A program made the translations under genes and the position numbers. A DNA stretch of 64,000 nucleotides. It comes from Bacteroidales bacterium SW299 (GTDB taxonomy: Bacteria; Bacteroidota; Bacteroidia; Bacteroidales; Bacteroidaceae). The notes beneath the pieces are model-generated. The model was not told the DNA's origin. It searched no databases and saw only the letters and a list, made by a program, of their open reading frames with translations. Positions 52,897 through 62,167 of the stretch are shown in pieces (within the stretch, counting starts at the first letter, position 1; every line of letters begins with the position of its first letter). The stretch covers positions 62,001-126,000 of the forward strand of contig SDWH01000005.1 of NCBI GenBank assembly GCA_019550975.1. The letters are read 5' to 3'.

Positions 52897-55761
52897 ATGA
52901 AAAGAATCATCTTTTTGTCTATCTGCATCATCTGCACAGCTTTTGTTTTGGCAGCCTGTAGCGATGATGAAGGCAATTTCGGCGGGACTCCGGTATTCAG
53001 CATCGACGAGCAGCACCTGCAGCAAGATTTTGAGCAGGGAGCATCGTATGTATCCATTCCCGTCAATACCAATATGGAACTCTCGCAATGGAGCGTCGCT
53101 TCGTCTGATGAAACCTGGTGTCTCGTGTCGCAGGAAAAACCCACATCAACCTCGTCGTCCATTCTGATTTCGGTGCGGGAAAGCGAGGAACCGGATGTGC
53201 GCACGGCAACTGTCAGCGTGACCTCCGGTGTGGCAAACTATACGATACAGGTGCGCCAGCTGGGCTATGGCCCTGCCATCCTGTTGAAAGATGAGAACCC
53301 CACAATCTCTGCAGACGGCGGCGGACTGGACATCACGGTGACATCGAACGTTGAATATACCATAGACCTGCCCGCTGAATGTAACTGGATGCGCGAAGTG
53401 CCTACGCGCGCCCTGACCGACAAGGTGTACCGTTACACGGTGGATGCCAATCCCACGTATGAGGAACGCACGGTAACGCTGACCTATACTTATACTGAAG
53501 ACCCCTCGGTAACAGCCGCCTGCACGGTAACGCAGGAAGCAAAGACATCGGGCGTAGACGATGTGGAGGTGGAAGGCGACGTGCAGGTATTTCCTACGGG
53601 TGCACAGGCCAGTGAGTACCAGCCGGGAAATGGAATAGAGTACACCTACGACGGACGGATAGACGAAAACCATTACCATTCCCTTTGGAGCCAATCGGCA
53701 GATTTTCCTGTGACGCTGGAATACTTCTTCGAGCAGAAGCCAGACATTGACTACATCGTGTATAATACGCGGAGCGGCAACGGCAACTTCGGTGAAGTGG
53801 ATGTCTATGTAGCCACGGAGGAGAACCCCGACTATCAGCTGCAAGGTTCGTACAATTTCAGAATGCAGAATGCAGCGAGCCGCGTTACTTTCTCGCCCTC
53901 GTACAGCAAGGTCACTAAAATCAAGTTCTCCGTCAAGTCCGGACTGGGCGGTTTTGTGAGCTGCTCGGAAATGCAGTTCTTCCAGAAGAACCCGGACAAC
54001 AAGCTGGAACGGCAACTGCTGGAAGTGTTTACCGACATCACTTGCACGGAGGTGAAGGACGATGCTACCGGTGCGCAGATACAGGCGCTGCCGGGATATT
54101 TCGCCAGCCTCGCCACACAGTTGCGCAACGGCACATACGACCCGTGGGAAAAGGAATTCCGCGTACAGGCATACAAACCCTACAGCGATGTGGAAGTATG
54201 GGCGCAGAACCTGATGACTAGCCGATACAGCAATCTGGACAATCCCACCGGCATTTATGTGGAACCGGGCGATTCGGTCATCGTACTGGTGGGCGACACG
54301 CACGGACAGTCCGTTAGCATCCAGTGCATCGGCGAAGAAACCACGAGTGATGGCACTACAAACTATGTGCAGACGGCAGCCTCGGGTGAAACACGTTTCC
54401 TGGAAGAAGGCGTGAACAAGGTTGGATTCAGCCAGCGGGGCATGCTGTTCGTCATGTATACCGCTGACCTGCTTAATCCCACTGCCCAGCCGATAACTAT
54501 CCATATCCCGCCCGGCAGCGGTATCGTGAGCGGCTTCTTTGACCTGGAGACGCATAAAACAAACGACAAGTATGCCGAACTGATCGGGAAAGCAAACTAC
54601 AAGTACTTCTGTGTGCGCGGCGAACGCATCATGTTCTACTTCCACCGCCAGCAGATGAAGCAGGCCGTGCCTTATGACATTCTCTCTGCCATCAACCTGT
54701 GGGACGACATCATCGGCTGGCAGCAGGAACTGATGGGCATCGAAGATGTGCGCCCCTCGCAGGTCAACAACCACCTCTTCGCCATTTCGCCCGAAGGAAG
54801 CTACATGTGGGCTTCAGACTACCGCGTGGCTTTCGTCTACACGTACCTGAACAATATCTTGCTGTATGACAATGTGATGGCAGCCAAAGACAACGCCTGG
54901 GGACCTGCCCACGAAATAGGGCACGTACACCAGAAAGCCATCAACTGGCCAAGTTCAACCGAGTCTTCCAACAATTTGTTCTCCAACTACATCCTTTATA
55001 AGCTAGGCAAGTACTGTTCGCGCGGCGAGGAACTGAGCGCCCTTGCCACCGCTCGCTGCATCAACCGCCAAGGCTGGTATAACATGGGCAGTGCCACCCA
55101 CCAGAACGAGGATGCAGAGCTGCACATGCGCATGAACTGGCAGTTGTGGAACTATTATCACCGCTGCGGCCACAAGCCCGACTTCTGGCCCACGCTGTTC
55201 AAACTGCTGCGCGAAGACCGTATCGTGGAGAGCGATCCGGGAGCTGGACAGCTGAAGTTTGCCATGAAAGCTTGTCAGGCAGCAAACGAAAACCTCACGG
55301 ACTTCTTCGAGATGTGGGGCTTCTTCGAGCCGGTAAATACTACCATCGAGCAGTACGGCAGATGGAACTACGTGGTGGATGAATCCATGATTGAATCTGC
55401 CAAGCAATACATGAAGCAGTTCCCCGCGCCCAAACATGCTTTCTATTACCTGGAAGACCGCAAGAACGGCGATGTGGGCATCGAAAGCTATCAGGTGGGC
55501 GATGTAGGATATTACACGCAGTTTGAAGGCGAAGGGACGAAAATCACGAAGGAGGTGAGCTATACGCGCTCGGGCAACCGTATCAGCATCACTGACGGCG
55601 ATGAGGCCGTAGCCTTTGAGATACGCCAGTCGCCAAGCAGCGAACTGCTCTACTTCTCCAACTTCCTGACATTTGATGTGCCCTCGTCTGTTGCGCTGGA
55701 CGGCGCAAAGGTATATGCCGTACAGGCAGACGGAACACGCATTGAATGCAAGAAGCGGTAA
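52897..55761 (+). CDS. M60-family (enhancin-like) metallopeptidase with BACON and F5/8-type modules
   Basis: A 954-residue lipoprotein (MKRIIFLSICIICTAFVLAAC, lipobox Cys). Two BACON-like domains cover about residues 35-230 (FEQGASYVSIPVNTNMELSQWSV ... ENPTISADGGGLDITVTSN), then a discoidin-like module around 235-370 (VDVYVATEENPDYQLQ). The zinc site HEIGH is at 672-676 with the glutamate E689 thirteen residues on, matching HEXXH(8-24)E of M60. Relatives cut mucin-type O-glycoproteins, for example BT4244 of Bacteroides thetaiotaomicron. The start at 52897 is chosen for its signal peptide. Confidence 0.9.
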   Translation: MKRIIFLSICIICTAFVLAACSDDEGNFGGTPVFSIDEQHLQQDFEQGASYVSIPVNTNMELSQWSVASSDETWCLVSQEKPTSTSSSILISVRESEEPDVRTATVSVTSGVANYTIQVRQLGYGPAILLKDENPTISADGGGLDITVTSNVEYTIDLPAECNWMREVPTRALTDKVYRYTVDANPTYEERTVTLTYTYTEDPSVTAACTVTQEAKTSGVDDVEVEGDVQVFPTGAQASEYQPGNGIEYTYDGRIDENHYHSLWSQSADFPVTLEYFFEQKPDIDYIVYNTRSGNGNFGEVDVYVATEENPDYQLQGSYNFRMQNAASRVTFSPSYSKVTKIKFSVKSGLGGFVSCSEMQFFQKNPDNKLERQLLEVFTDITCTEVKDDATGAQIQALPGYFASLATQLRNGTYDPWEKEFRVQAYKPYSDVEVWAQNLMTSRYSNLDNPTGIYVEPGDSVIVLVGDTHGQSVSIQCIGEETTSDGTTNYVQTAASGETRFLEEGVNKVGFSQRGMLFVMYTADLLNPTAQPITIHIPPGSGIVSGFFDLETHKTNDKYAELIGKANYKYFCVRGERIMFYFHRQQMKQAVPYDILSAINLWDDIIGWQQELMGIEDVRPSQVNNHLFAISPEGSYMWASDYRVAFVYTYLNNILLYDNVMAAKDNAWGPAHEIGHVHQKAINWPSSTESSNNLFSNYILYKLGKYCSRGEELSALATARCINRQGWYNMGSATHQNEDAELHMRMNWQLWNYYHRCGHKPDFWPTLFKLLREDRIVESDPGAGQLKFAMKACQAANENLTDFFEMWGFFEPVNTTIEQYGRWNYVVDESMIESAKQYMKQFPAPKHAFYYLEDRKNGDVGIESYQVGDVGYYTQFEGEGTKITKEVSYTRSGNRISITDGDEAVAFEIRQSPSSELLYFSNFLTFDVPSSVALDGAKVYAVQADGTRIECKKR

Positions 55762-55882
55762 CAGCCGGGCTGACAGATTCTTTTCTGGCTGTCCGAGAAC
55801 CATTCAAATGCAGACATTTGGTCTGGTTAGATTTTGGCGACACGGTTATGCACTTCGGGTGCTGACATGTTGAGCCGCGAAG

Positions 55883-55920
55883 AATCTCCCACAAGCATCA
55901 TGCAAGTGGGAGATTTTTTT
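55883..55920 (+). terminator. Rho-independent terminator after the M60 gene
   Basis: AATCTCCCAC (55883-55892) pairs with GTGGGAGATT (55906-55915) around a 13-bp loop and runs into seven Ts. The preceding TTGAGCCGCGAAGAATCTC resembles dispersed Bacteroides palindromes. The stretch 55921-56373 shows no gene. Confidence 0.8.
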
Positions 55921-56198
55921 GCATCGATTGTATAATCTGTTGGCAGTAGATTGAATGCCGTTGGCGCATTGATTTGTCTGTCCCTTGCTCTTTTATGCTT
56001 TGGCATAAGGATACATATCTGTCTAATGAGGGGATATATTGTGTGCTGTATTAATGTTAATAACCTGTGTAAAAGATGGTTGCGAAGTGAAAGATGGAGC
56101 CGGACTTTCCGCGCAGTAAAGTCTTTGTTCGTTTCATGCCTTGTTTTATGAAAAATGAAAGAAAAAGCTAAAAAGCGAATCTGATACGTACAGGTATG

Positions 56199-56206
56199 TA
56201 TATTTG
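56199..56206 (+). promoter_or_regulatory. Candidate -7 element for the esterase/GH95-like gene
   Basis: TATATTTG fits TAnnTTTG but lies about 290 bp before the chosen ATG and has no clear -33 box. If used, the 21-bp repeat array at 56374-56457 would be in the leader. Confidence 0.3.
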
Positions 56207-56373
56207 GACGCAATCTGCCGCGATGTTTTAAGATAACAGCTATTTTTATCAAAGAGTTAGCGGTTGTTTGACGTGAACTTCAAGAAAGAACTGCCGGCAT
56301 TCCGTTTGTGAGTGTCCGGTCTGGCGAATCGATCAGATATTGTTAGACCGGGATTGTTGTTCTGTTAAATTCT

Positions 56374-56457
56374 GCATCTTTAGTCTGGAGATATGTATCT
56401 TCAGTTTAGAAATGTATATCTTTAGTCTGAAGATATGCATCTCTAGCTTAAGGACAA
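56374..56457. repeat. Array of 21-bp degenerate palindromic repeats
   Basis: Four contiguous 21-bp units at 56374-56394, 56395-56415, 56416-56436 and 56437-56457; the third, starting ATATCTTTAG and ending AAGATAT, is close to self-complementary. It lies just upstream of the esterase/GH95-like gene. A heptad pattern in a plus-strand frame (such as CIFSLEI) follows from the 21-bp period and is not evidence of a protein. Confidence 0.75.
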
Positions 56458-56495
56458 ACCTTCTGACGTTTTGTAATTACAGATTTATATATACC

Positions 56496-59153
56496 ATGAA
56501 ACATTTGTTTTTATTGATTGCATTGGGCATTGGGAGCGGCTTGACGGTAAAGGCACAGTCGCATACACGGATTTCATTGCCTGCACTCTTCTCGGATCAT
56601 GTTGTTTTGCAGCAGCAGGATTCTGTGCCGGTGTGGGGCTGGGGAGAAGCTGGCTCTAAGGTTTGTATTGTTGGAAGCTGGTCTTCAAAGGATACGGTTT
56701 CAGCCCGCGTGGGAGATGATGGCCGCTGGATGGCGAAGGTTAAGACAGCGCATTATGGAGGACCGTATACGCTTCGCATTTTCCAGCCGAAACGTGAGGC
56801 TGAAGGGATTATGCTGGAAGATGTCATGTTGGGAGAGGTATGGCTTTGCAGCGGACAGTCTAACATGGAATGGACTCCGGCAAACGGACTTGTTGACCAG
56901 GCGCAGGAGATTGGTGCAGCCAACTATCCGCAAATACGTTTTTTCAGTCTGAAAAAAGTGGGAAGTGAATATTTGCAGGACGATTGTCAGGCAACCTGGG
57001 AGTGCTGCTCGCCGGATGTACACGGACTGCACTTTGACCATATTCCCACGGTGTGGGACGAGGGTATACCTTTGGGCAATGGCATCATGGGAACCCTGAT
57101 ATGGCAAAAGGGAGAGAACCTGCGTCTTGCACTGGATCGTGCGGATTTGTGGGATTTGAGGCCTGTAAAGGAATTCAGCGGGCCGAACTATTCCTATAAA
57201 TTTATCTGCGATGCGGTGGAGAAGAAAGATCTGAAGCCTGTTTATGAAATGATTGATGCGCGTACCAGCCGGGATATCGCTCCCACGAAGATTCCGGCAG
57301 GAGCCATCGAGTTTCCCGTGAAAGCCTTGGGGGAAGTTGCGAGTGTAGACCTTGACGTGCGTACAGCCGTATGTACAATTGTTTGGAAGAATGGGGTTGC
57401 AGGACAGTTCTTTACCAGCGCTACAGACAGGACGGGACATTTCCGCTTTATCAATCTGCCCGGAAAGCTGGAATTGAACTGGCAGGCTCCTGCTTTCGAG
57501 GCGCCGGAAGGAAGCAAGGTTGCCTCGAATGCACTGGCTCGTTTGGGCTACAAGCCGGGCAGGACTGTGCGCAAAGGGAATCGCATCACTTATACGCAGA
57601 AGGCATATGGCGATGTGAAGTATGAAGTGGACATACGCTGGACTTGTCCGGATGCTCATTCGCTGGAGGGCGTTTATTGTCTTACTACACAAGGTACATG
57701 GTATAGCGAACAGACTGCCGCAGGCAAGATGATGGACGCTTATACGAAAGACTTCCGTTCTGCATTGCAAGAGCACGTTGAGTGGTGGAAAAAATATTGG
57801 GAACAGTGCCGGATAGACTTGCCGGACAAGGTTCTGGAACGGCAGTGGTATTTGGAAATGTACAAATTCGGTGCGGCATCACGCAAGGATGCGCCCCCTA
57901 TCTGTCTGCAGGCCGTTTGGACTGCTGACAACGGGCAGACGCCTCCCTGGAGAGGAGATTTCCATAACGATTTGAATACCCAGCTGAGCTACTGGCCCGG
58001 ATATGCGTCGAATCATCTGGAGGAGTCGGCTGTTTTTACCGATTGGTTGTGGCGTATTAAAGACAACAGCGAAGCATACACTCGTCAGTTCTTTGGAGTA
58101 GACGGGCTGAATGTGCCTTGTATCTCAACGCTGGACGGTAAGAATCTCGGCGGCTGGAATCCATACTCGCATCAGCCTGCAGCTTCCGGCTGGCTGGCAC
58201 ATCATTTTTATCTTCAGTGGAAATATTCTGCAGATCAGGATTTCTTGAAAGACAGAGCATATCCTTGGGTTAAAGAGGCTGCCCGCTATTTTGAGCAAAT
58301 TTCCATAAAAGGTGCTGACGGGAAACGCAGACTGCCTCTTTCCAGTTCTCCGGAAATCAATGACAACAGCCTGAATGCGTGGTTCAAGGAAACGACTAAT
58401 TTCGATTTGGCATGTATTCGCTTTACGCTTCGTGCGGCGCGGGAGATGGCGGAAGCTTTGGGACTGGATGAAGAAGCAGCGCACTGGAAAGATTTGGAGA
58501 GCGAGTGGCCGGATTTTGCTTCCGATGCTACCGGTCTGTGCATTGCTCCTGGTTATCCGTTGCAATATACGCACCGCCACTTGTCGCATCTGTTGGCCAT
58601 ACATCCGCTCGGTTTGCTGGACGTTTCGCAGGGGAAGGAAGTGGAAAGACTTGTCAGACGTTCTATCCATCACTATGAAGAGATGGGAACACGAGGTTGG
58701 GTAGGCTATTCATACAGTTGGCTGGCCAACATGCAGGCACGTGTGCTGGATGGCGACGCAGCTGCCCGTTCGCTGCATATTTTTATTAAGGCTTTCTGTT
58801 CGCCTAACAGTTTCCATCTCAACGGGGATCAGTTGAAAAAAGGTTATTCCGGGTTCACGTACCGGCCCTTTACGCTGGAAGGAAACTTTGCTTGCGCATC
58901 TGCCATTCAGGAGATGCTTCTGCAAAGCCATACGGGAGTTATACGCGTATTTCCTGCTGTGCCTGAGTATTGGCTGGATGCTTCTTTCAAGGATATGCGT
59001 GCGATGGGAGCTTTTCTAGTCAGTGCCAGTATGAAGGGAGGTAATGTAGAACGTATAACAGTTCGTTCAGAGAAGGGTGGTACGCTTAAGATATTGAATC
59101 CGTTTACCAGTCGGGTGGAGAAGAAAGCAATGAAACCGGGGGGGGTGCATTGA
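56496..59153 (+). CDS. Chimera: truncated sialate O-acetylesterase N-terminus joined to a GH95-like glycosidase
   Basis: An 885-residue exported protein (signal MKHLFLLIALGIGSGLTVKAQ). Residues about 25-174 match the sialate O-acetylesterase start: LPALFSDHVVLQQQDSVPVWGWGEAGSK and LCSGQSNMEW with serine at 122. At about 174-178 it changes to LHFDHIPTVWDEGIPLGNGIMGTL, the opening of a GH95-like six-hairpin enzyme, which continues FHNDLNTQLSYWPG (490 on), SSSPEIND (E620), HRHLSHLLAIHPLG and TLEGNFA (E795). The esterase part lacks its second half. GH95 enzymes are alpha-L-fucosidases or alpha-L-galactosidases; the esterase is probably inactive. The start at 56496 is chosen for its signal peptide. 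An 8-G run lies near the stop. Confidence 0.75.
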   Translation: MKHLFLLIALGIGSGLTVKAQSHTRISLPALFSDHVVLQQQDSVPVWGWGEAGSKVCIVGSWSSKDTVSARVGDDGRWMAKVKTAHYGGPYTLRIFQPKREAEGIMLEDVMLGEVWLCSGQSNMEWTPANGLVDQAQEIGAANYPQIRFFSLKKVGSEYLQDDCQATWECCSPDVHGLHFDHIPTVWDEGIPLGNGIMGTLIWQKGENLRLALDRADLWDLRPVKEFSGPNYSYKFICDAVEKKDLKPVYEMIDARTSRDIAPTKIPAGAIEFPVKALGEVASVDLDVRTAVCTIVWKNGVAGQFFTSATDRTGHFRFINLPGKLELNWQAPAFEAPEGSKVASNALARLGYKPGRTVRKGNRITYTQKAYGDVKYEVDIRWTCPDAHSLEGVYCLTTQGTWYSEQTAAGKMMDAYTKDFRSALQEHVEWWKKYWEQCRIDLPDKVLERQWYLEMYKFGAASRKDAPPICLQAVWTADNGQTPPWRGDFHNDLNTQLSYWPGYASNHLEESAVFTDWLWRIKDNSEAYTRQFFGVDGLNVPCISTLDGKNLGGWNPYSHQPAASGWLAHHFYLQWKYSADQDFLKDRAYPWVKEAARYFEQISIKGADGKRRLPLSSSPEINDNSLNAWFKETTNFDLACIRFTLRAAREMAEALGLDEEAAHWKDLESEWPDFASDATGLCIAPGYPLQYTHRHLSHLLAIHPLGLLDVSQGKEVERLVRRSIHHYEEMGTRGWVGYSYSWLANMQARVLDGDAAARSLHIFIKAFCSPNSFHLNGDQLKKGYSGFTYRPFTLEGNFACASAIQEMLLQSHTGVIRVFPAVPEYWLDASFKDMRAMGAFLVSASMKGGNVERITVRSEKGGTLKILNPFTSRVEKKAMKPGGVH

Positions 59154-59278
59154 AATCACGGAATGATATCCTTTCCGGAAATGGCTTGAATATTAGTTAA
59201 TAGGTCAAAGAAATGTTTCAGAATACCGGTATAAGAGCATATCGGCATTCTGAAACATCTTTATTTCTTGAAAATAGT

Positions 59279-59286
59279 TATCTTTG
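59279..59286 (+). promoter_or_regulatory. Bacteroides-type -7 element for the downstream GNAT gene
   Basis: TATCTTTG at 59279-59286. It lies within the longest possible reading frame, so the ATG at 59301 or 59316 is used. No clear -33 box. Confidence 0.5.
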
Positions 59287-59315
59287 TCCGAAAAAAGACG
59301 ATGGACGGTGTAATT

Positions 59316-59840
59316 ATGATCCGGCAGGAAACGGAAGAGGATTTCAGGCAGGTGCAGGAGGTCGTAAGACTTGCATTTCAGGGAGTGGAAGAAAGTGACC
59401 ATACGGAACATCTGCTGGTTGAACGGCTTCGCCGGTCGGATGCATACATTCCGCAACTGTCTTTGGTGGCGGAAACGGACGGTAAGATTGCAGGTCATGT
59501 CTTATTGTCGGAAGTGAAGGTGGTGTCTGGCAGCGATGTCCATACGGTGCTGTCTGTCGCCCCGTTGTCTGTGTTGCCGGCATACCAGCGGAAAGGAATA
59601 GGAGGGATGCTCCTTCGCGAAGCCCACAAGAGGGCTTTGGAACTGGGGTATGGTGCCGTGCTGCTTCTTGGGCATGAAGACTATTACCCGAGATTCGGTT
59701 ACGGAAGAGCTTCCATGTTCGGAATCAGATTTCCGTTTGACGCTCCTGACGCATGTTGCATGGCGATGGAGCTGAAGGCGGGGGGACTGGATGGCATACA
59801 TGGCATGGTGCATTATCCTGATGCGTTTGGTATGGAATGA
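59316..59840 (+). CDS. GNAT-family N-acetyltransferase
   Basis: A 174-residue protein (MIRQETEEDFRQVQEVVRLAF) with the acetyl-CoA loop LPAYQRKGIGGMLLREAHKRALELGYGAVLLLGHEDYYPRFGYG. The RKGIGG turn and the YYPRFGY motif match the YhbS-like branch of GNAT proteins. The ATG at 59301 is also possible; 59316 leaves a more sensible leader after the promoter box and matches the usual family opening. A plus-strand rRNA methyltransferase gene follows after 50 bp. Substrate unknown. Confidence 0.85.
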   Translation: MIRQETEEDFRQVQEVVRLAFQGVEESDHTEHLLVERLRRSDAYIPQLSLVAETDGKIAGHVLLSEVKVVSGSDVHTVLSVAPLSVLPAYQRKGIGGMLLREAHKRALELGYGAVLLLGHEDYYPRFGYGRASMFGIRFPFDAPDACCMAMELKAGGLDGIHGMVHYPDAFGME

Positions 59841-59890
59841 CCTTATGTGTGTGAACTGTTTTTATCTTCTCAACTAATTGTGACAAAAAG

Positions 59891-61294
59891 ATGGACTTTC
59901 CTTTGGAATTTGTAGAGCGTACCCGGCTGCTGTTGGGCGATGAGGAGTGGAAGAAACTTGAAGCGGCGCTTGCCGGAGAACCGTCGGTAAGCATTCGTGT
60001 CAACCGGAAAAAATACGGTGGAGCGCTTGCCGATGCTCTGCCTGTGCCCTGGTGCAGGGACGGATATTATCTGCCTTCGCGTCCGGCCTTTACTTTTGAT
60101 CCGTTGTTGCATGCAGGATGCTATTATGTGCAGGAAGCGGCTTCGATGTTTCTCGACAAGGTGCTCGGCGAATACGTGACATCGGAGGCTGTTATGCTCG
60201 ACCTGTGTGCCGCTCCGGGAGGCAAATCAACCTTAGCCCGGAGTGCATTGCCTGAAGGGAGCCTGCTTGTAGCCAACGAGATTGTCCGTGCGAGGGCGCA
60301 GGTGCTGGCGGAGAATCTGACCAAATGGGGAAGTCCGGAGGTGGTGGTGACCAATAATGCTCCCGAAGACTTTACGGAACTGGGTCCTGTGTTTGACGTG
60401 ATTCTGACGGATGTCCCTTGTTCCGGCGAGGGGATGTTCCGGAAAGACGAAACGGCCGTTTCAGAGTGGAGCACGGGAAATGTGGCTCTTTGCTGGCAGC
60501 GTCAGCGCGATATCTTGTCGGCTGTCTGGCCATGCCTGAAGGAAGGCGGTCTGCTGATTTACAGCACTTGCACGTTTAACCGGGAAGAGAACGAAGACAA
60601 TGTGGCGTGGATAGCCGGTGAGCTGGGAGCGGAGGTGCTTCCCGTTGGCGTTGATCCGGACTGGAATATAACCGCAAACCTGGCCGGAGGAGAGTTTCCG
60701 GTCTATCGCTTTTTCCCGCACAAGACGGCGGGAGAAGGCCTGTTTATGGCTGTTCTGAGAAAGACTTCGGATGCGGAAGAGCCGGCCGGAAGATGCCGGA
60801 AGCCGCGGAAAGACAAAGGGAAGAAGCCGGGCAAGAATCCGCTGAAGGTTCCGAAAGAAATGGGGGACTGGCTTCTTGCGGGCGGGCGGTTCCGTCTGGA
60901 GGTTGAAGGCGAATGTGCCGTGGCGTTTCCTGCCTCCCATGCCGACTTGTATGACAGGCTTAAAGAACGGCTGAAAGTGGTTTGTGCCGGAGTGACCTTG
61001 GCCGAGTGGAAAGGCAAGGACTGGCAGCCTGCTCATTCGCTGGCCATGAGCACCAGATGCCGTTGCGATGCGTTTCCGCAGGCGGAACTCAGCTATAAGG
61101 AGGCGATAGCCTATCTGCGCAAGGAAGCGGTCGTGTTGCCTTCCGACATGCCCCGCGGCTATGTGATGGTCACTTTCAGGGGGCATCCGCTGGGCTTCGT
61201 GAAGAATGTGGGCAATCGTGCCAACAACCTGTATCCGCAGGAATGGCGGATCCGGAGCGGAAGTGTGCCTGAACAGGAAGAGGTGCTGAAGTAG
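59891..61294 (+). CDS. RsmF/NOL1-NOP2-Sun-type rRNA (cytosine-C5) methyltransferase
   Basis: A 467-residue SAM-dependent methyltransferase. The SAM-binding motif I is LDLCAAPGGKSTLA (about residues 102-116), motif IV with catalytic Cys is DVPCSGEGMFRKDE, and the second conserved cysteine is in IYSTCTFNREENEDN. A C-terminal part (from about 320) resembles the PUA-like RsmF extension that binds RNA (HPLGFVKNVGNRANNLYPQEWRIR). It probably modifies 16S rRNA. Single gene; a weak hairpin at 61332-61349 follows. Confidence 0.92.
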   Translation: MDFPLEFVERTRLLLGDEEWKKLEAALAGEPSVSIRVNRKKYGGALADALPVPWCRDGYYLPSRPAFTFDPLLHAGCYYVQEAASMFLDKVLGEYVTSEAVMLDLCAAPGGKSTLARSALPEGSLLVANEIVRARAQVLAENLTKWGSPEVVVTNNAPEDFTELGPVFDVILTDVPCSGEGMFRKDETAVSEWSTGNVALCWQRQRDILSAVWPCLKEGGLLIYSTCTFNREENEDNVAWIAGELGAEVLPVGVDPDWNITANLAGGEFPVYRFFPHKTAGEGLFMAVLRKTSDAEEPAGRCRKPRKDKGKKPGKNPLKVPKEMGDWLLAGGRFRLEVEGECAVAFPASHADLYDRLKERLKVVCAGVTLAEWKGKDWQPAHSLAMSTRCRCDAFPQAELSYKEAIAYLRKEAVVLPSDMPRGYVMVTFRGHPLGFVKNVGNRANNLYPQEWRIRSGSVPEQEEVLK

Positions 61295-61331
61295 GGCGGA
61301 GCGAGGATTCTCAAGCGGAAGAGGAGGGAAA

Positions 61332-61349
61332 CGGCAAAGTTGCCTTTTT
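61332..61349 (+). terminator. Weak terminator after the rRNA methyltransferase
   Basis: CGGCAA-AG-TTGCC stem with a run of T after it (61332-61349). Short stem; tentative. From 61350 to 61958 I see no gene; several short frames lack support. Confidence 0.35.
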
Positions 61350-61958
61350 GTCAGAATGACAATCCCGTGCGGTGAGATTGGGCTGTATCGGGCTTCGGGG
61401 AAGTCTGGCGCGGAAAATCGCAGCCGTCATCTTCGGCGTAGTTTCAAATAGTCCGTGTTTTGCATCAATCTTGTTTGCTTTGGTGGTTATGGGTTCTTTT
61501 CCCTTTCTTTATGCCGCCCGTTTGGACTGTCCGGTATCTTTTCGGTTCATTTAGACGGGTTGTATTCCCGGTGTCGGGAGAGAGAAAAATGCCGTTTGGG
61601 GAGGCCTGGAAAAGATGACGGGATATGTTGCCTCGGATGATTCGTTGTTTTCCGGAAGATGTTGGGACATTTTATGTGGGATGACGGGCTGTTTTTTATC
61701 CGGAACCGTGACTTTTTTCTTCCTGTTCCGAGCGGTCTGTCCCCTTCTGATACCTTCTGAACGCGGTTTCTCTTTTTGTTTCCTTAAGAAAACAGTTGCA
61801 GATTGATTTTTGTAAATGGATGCCCGGTCAAGGATTTCGGAATATTTGTTTCATAATGCTTGCAGAATGCTGTTTTATGTGGAAAAATGAAAAGGCAGAA
61901 GACGAAGGGTTTGCCTCGTCCGGCGGCAAGGAATACCCTTTGCCTTCTCTTGGCCGGC

Positions 61959-62110
61959 TGAGGCTGTGTCAAAATGAACAGCGGCTTTCATTTTGCCTTC
62001 CTGGACAAAGCGAAAGAACTCGTGACATAAGCTGATGCATGCAAGGTGTTTCACTCCGTTCAGCGTGGCATTACTTTTTGCCGGCCAAATTTTGTTTTGA
62101 CACAGCCTCA
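61959..62110. repeat. MITE-like element, copy C (152 bp)
   Basis: Perfect 16-bp terminal inverted repeats: TGAGGCTGTGTCAAAA (61959-61974) and TTTTGACACAGCCTCA (62095-62110). The interior shares TTTCATTTtGcC, AAAGCGAAaG, CTGATGCATGC and TGTTTCACTcCGT with the copies at 5055-5184 and 14380-14509. Non-coding. Confidence 0.75.
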
Positions 62111-62167
62111 AGCGGATGGTGGCGGAGATGCGGTTGTGCCGCCGGAGAAGGATGGCGGTCCGGCATG

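Noticed and set aside
53146-54774. 542-codon open frame on the minus strand
   Set aside because: Antisense to the M60 peptidase; composition (many His, Arg, Val) is that of a shadow frame and no motif was seen.
57371-57625. Frame of 84 codons inside the chimera gene
   Set aside because: Alternate frame of a gene with continuous domain homology; not supported.
61372-61806. Short plus-strand frames in the 61350-61958 gap
   Set aside because: Overlapping frames of about 60 codons with no motif, no promoter box and no sensible start context.
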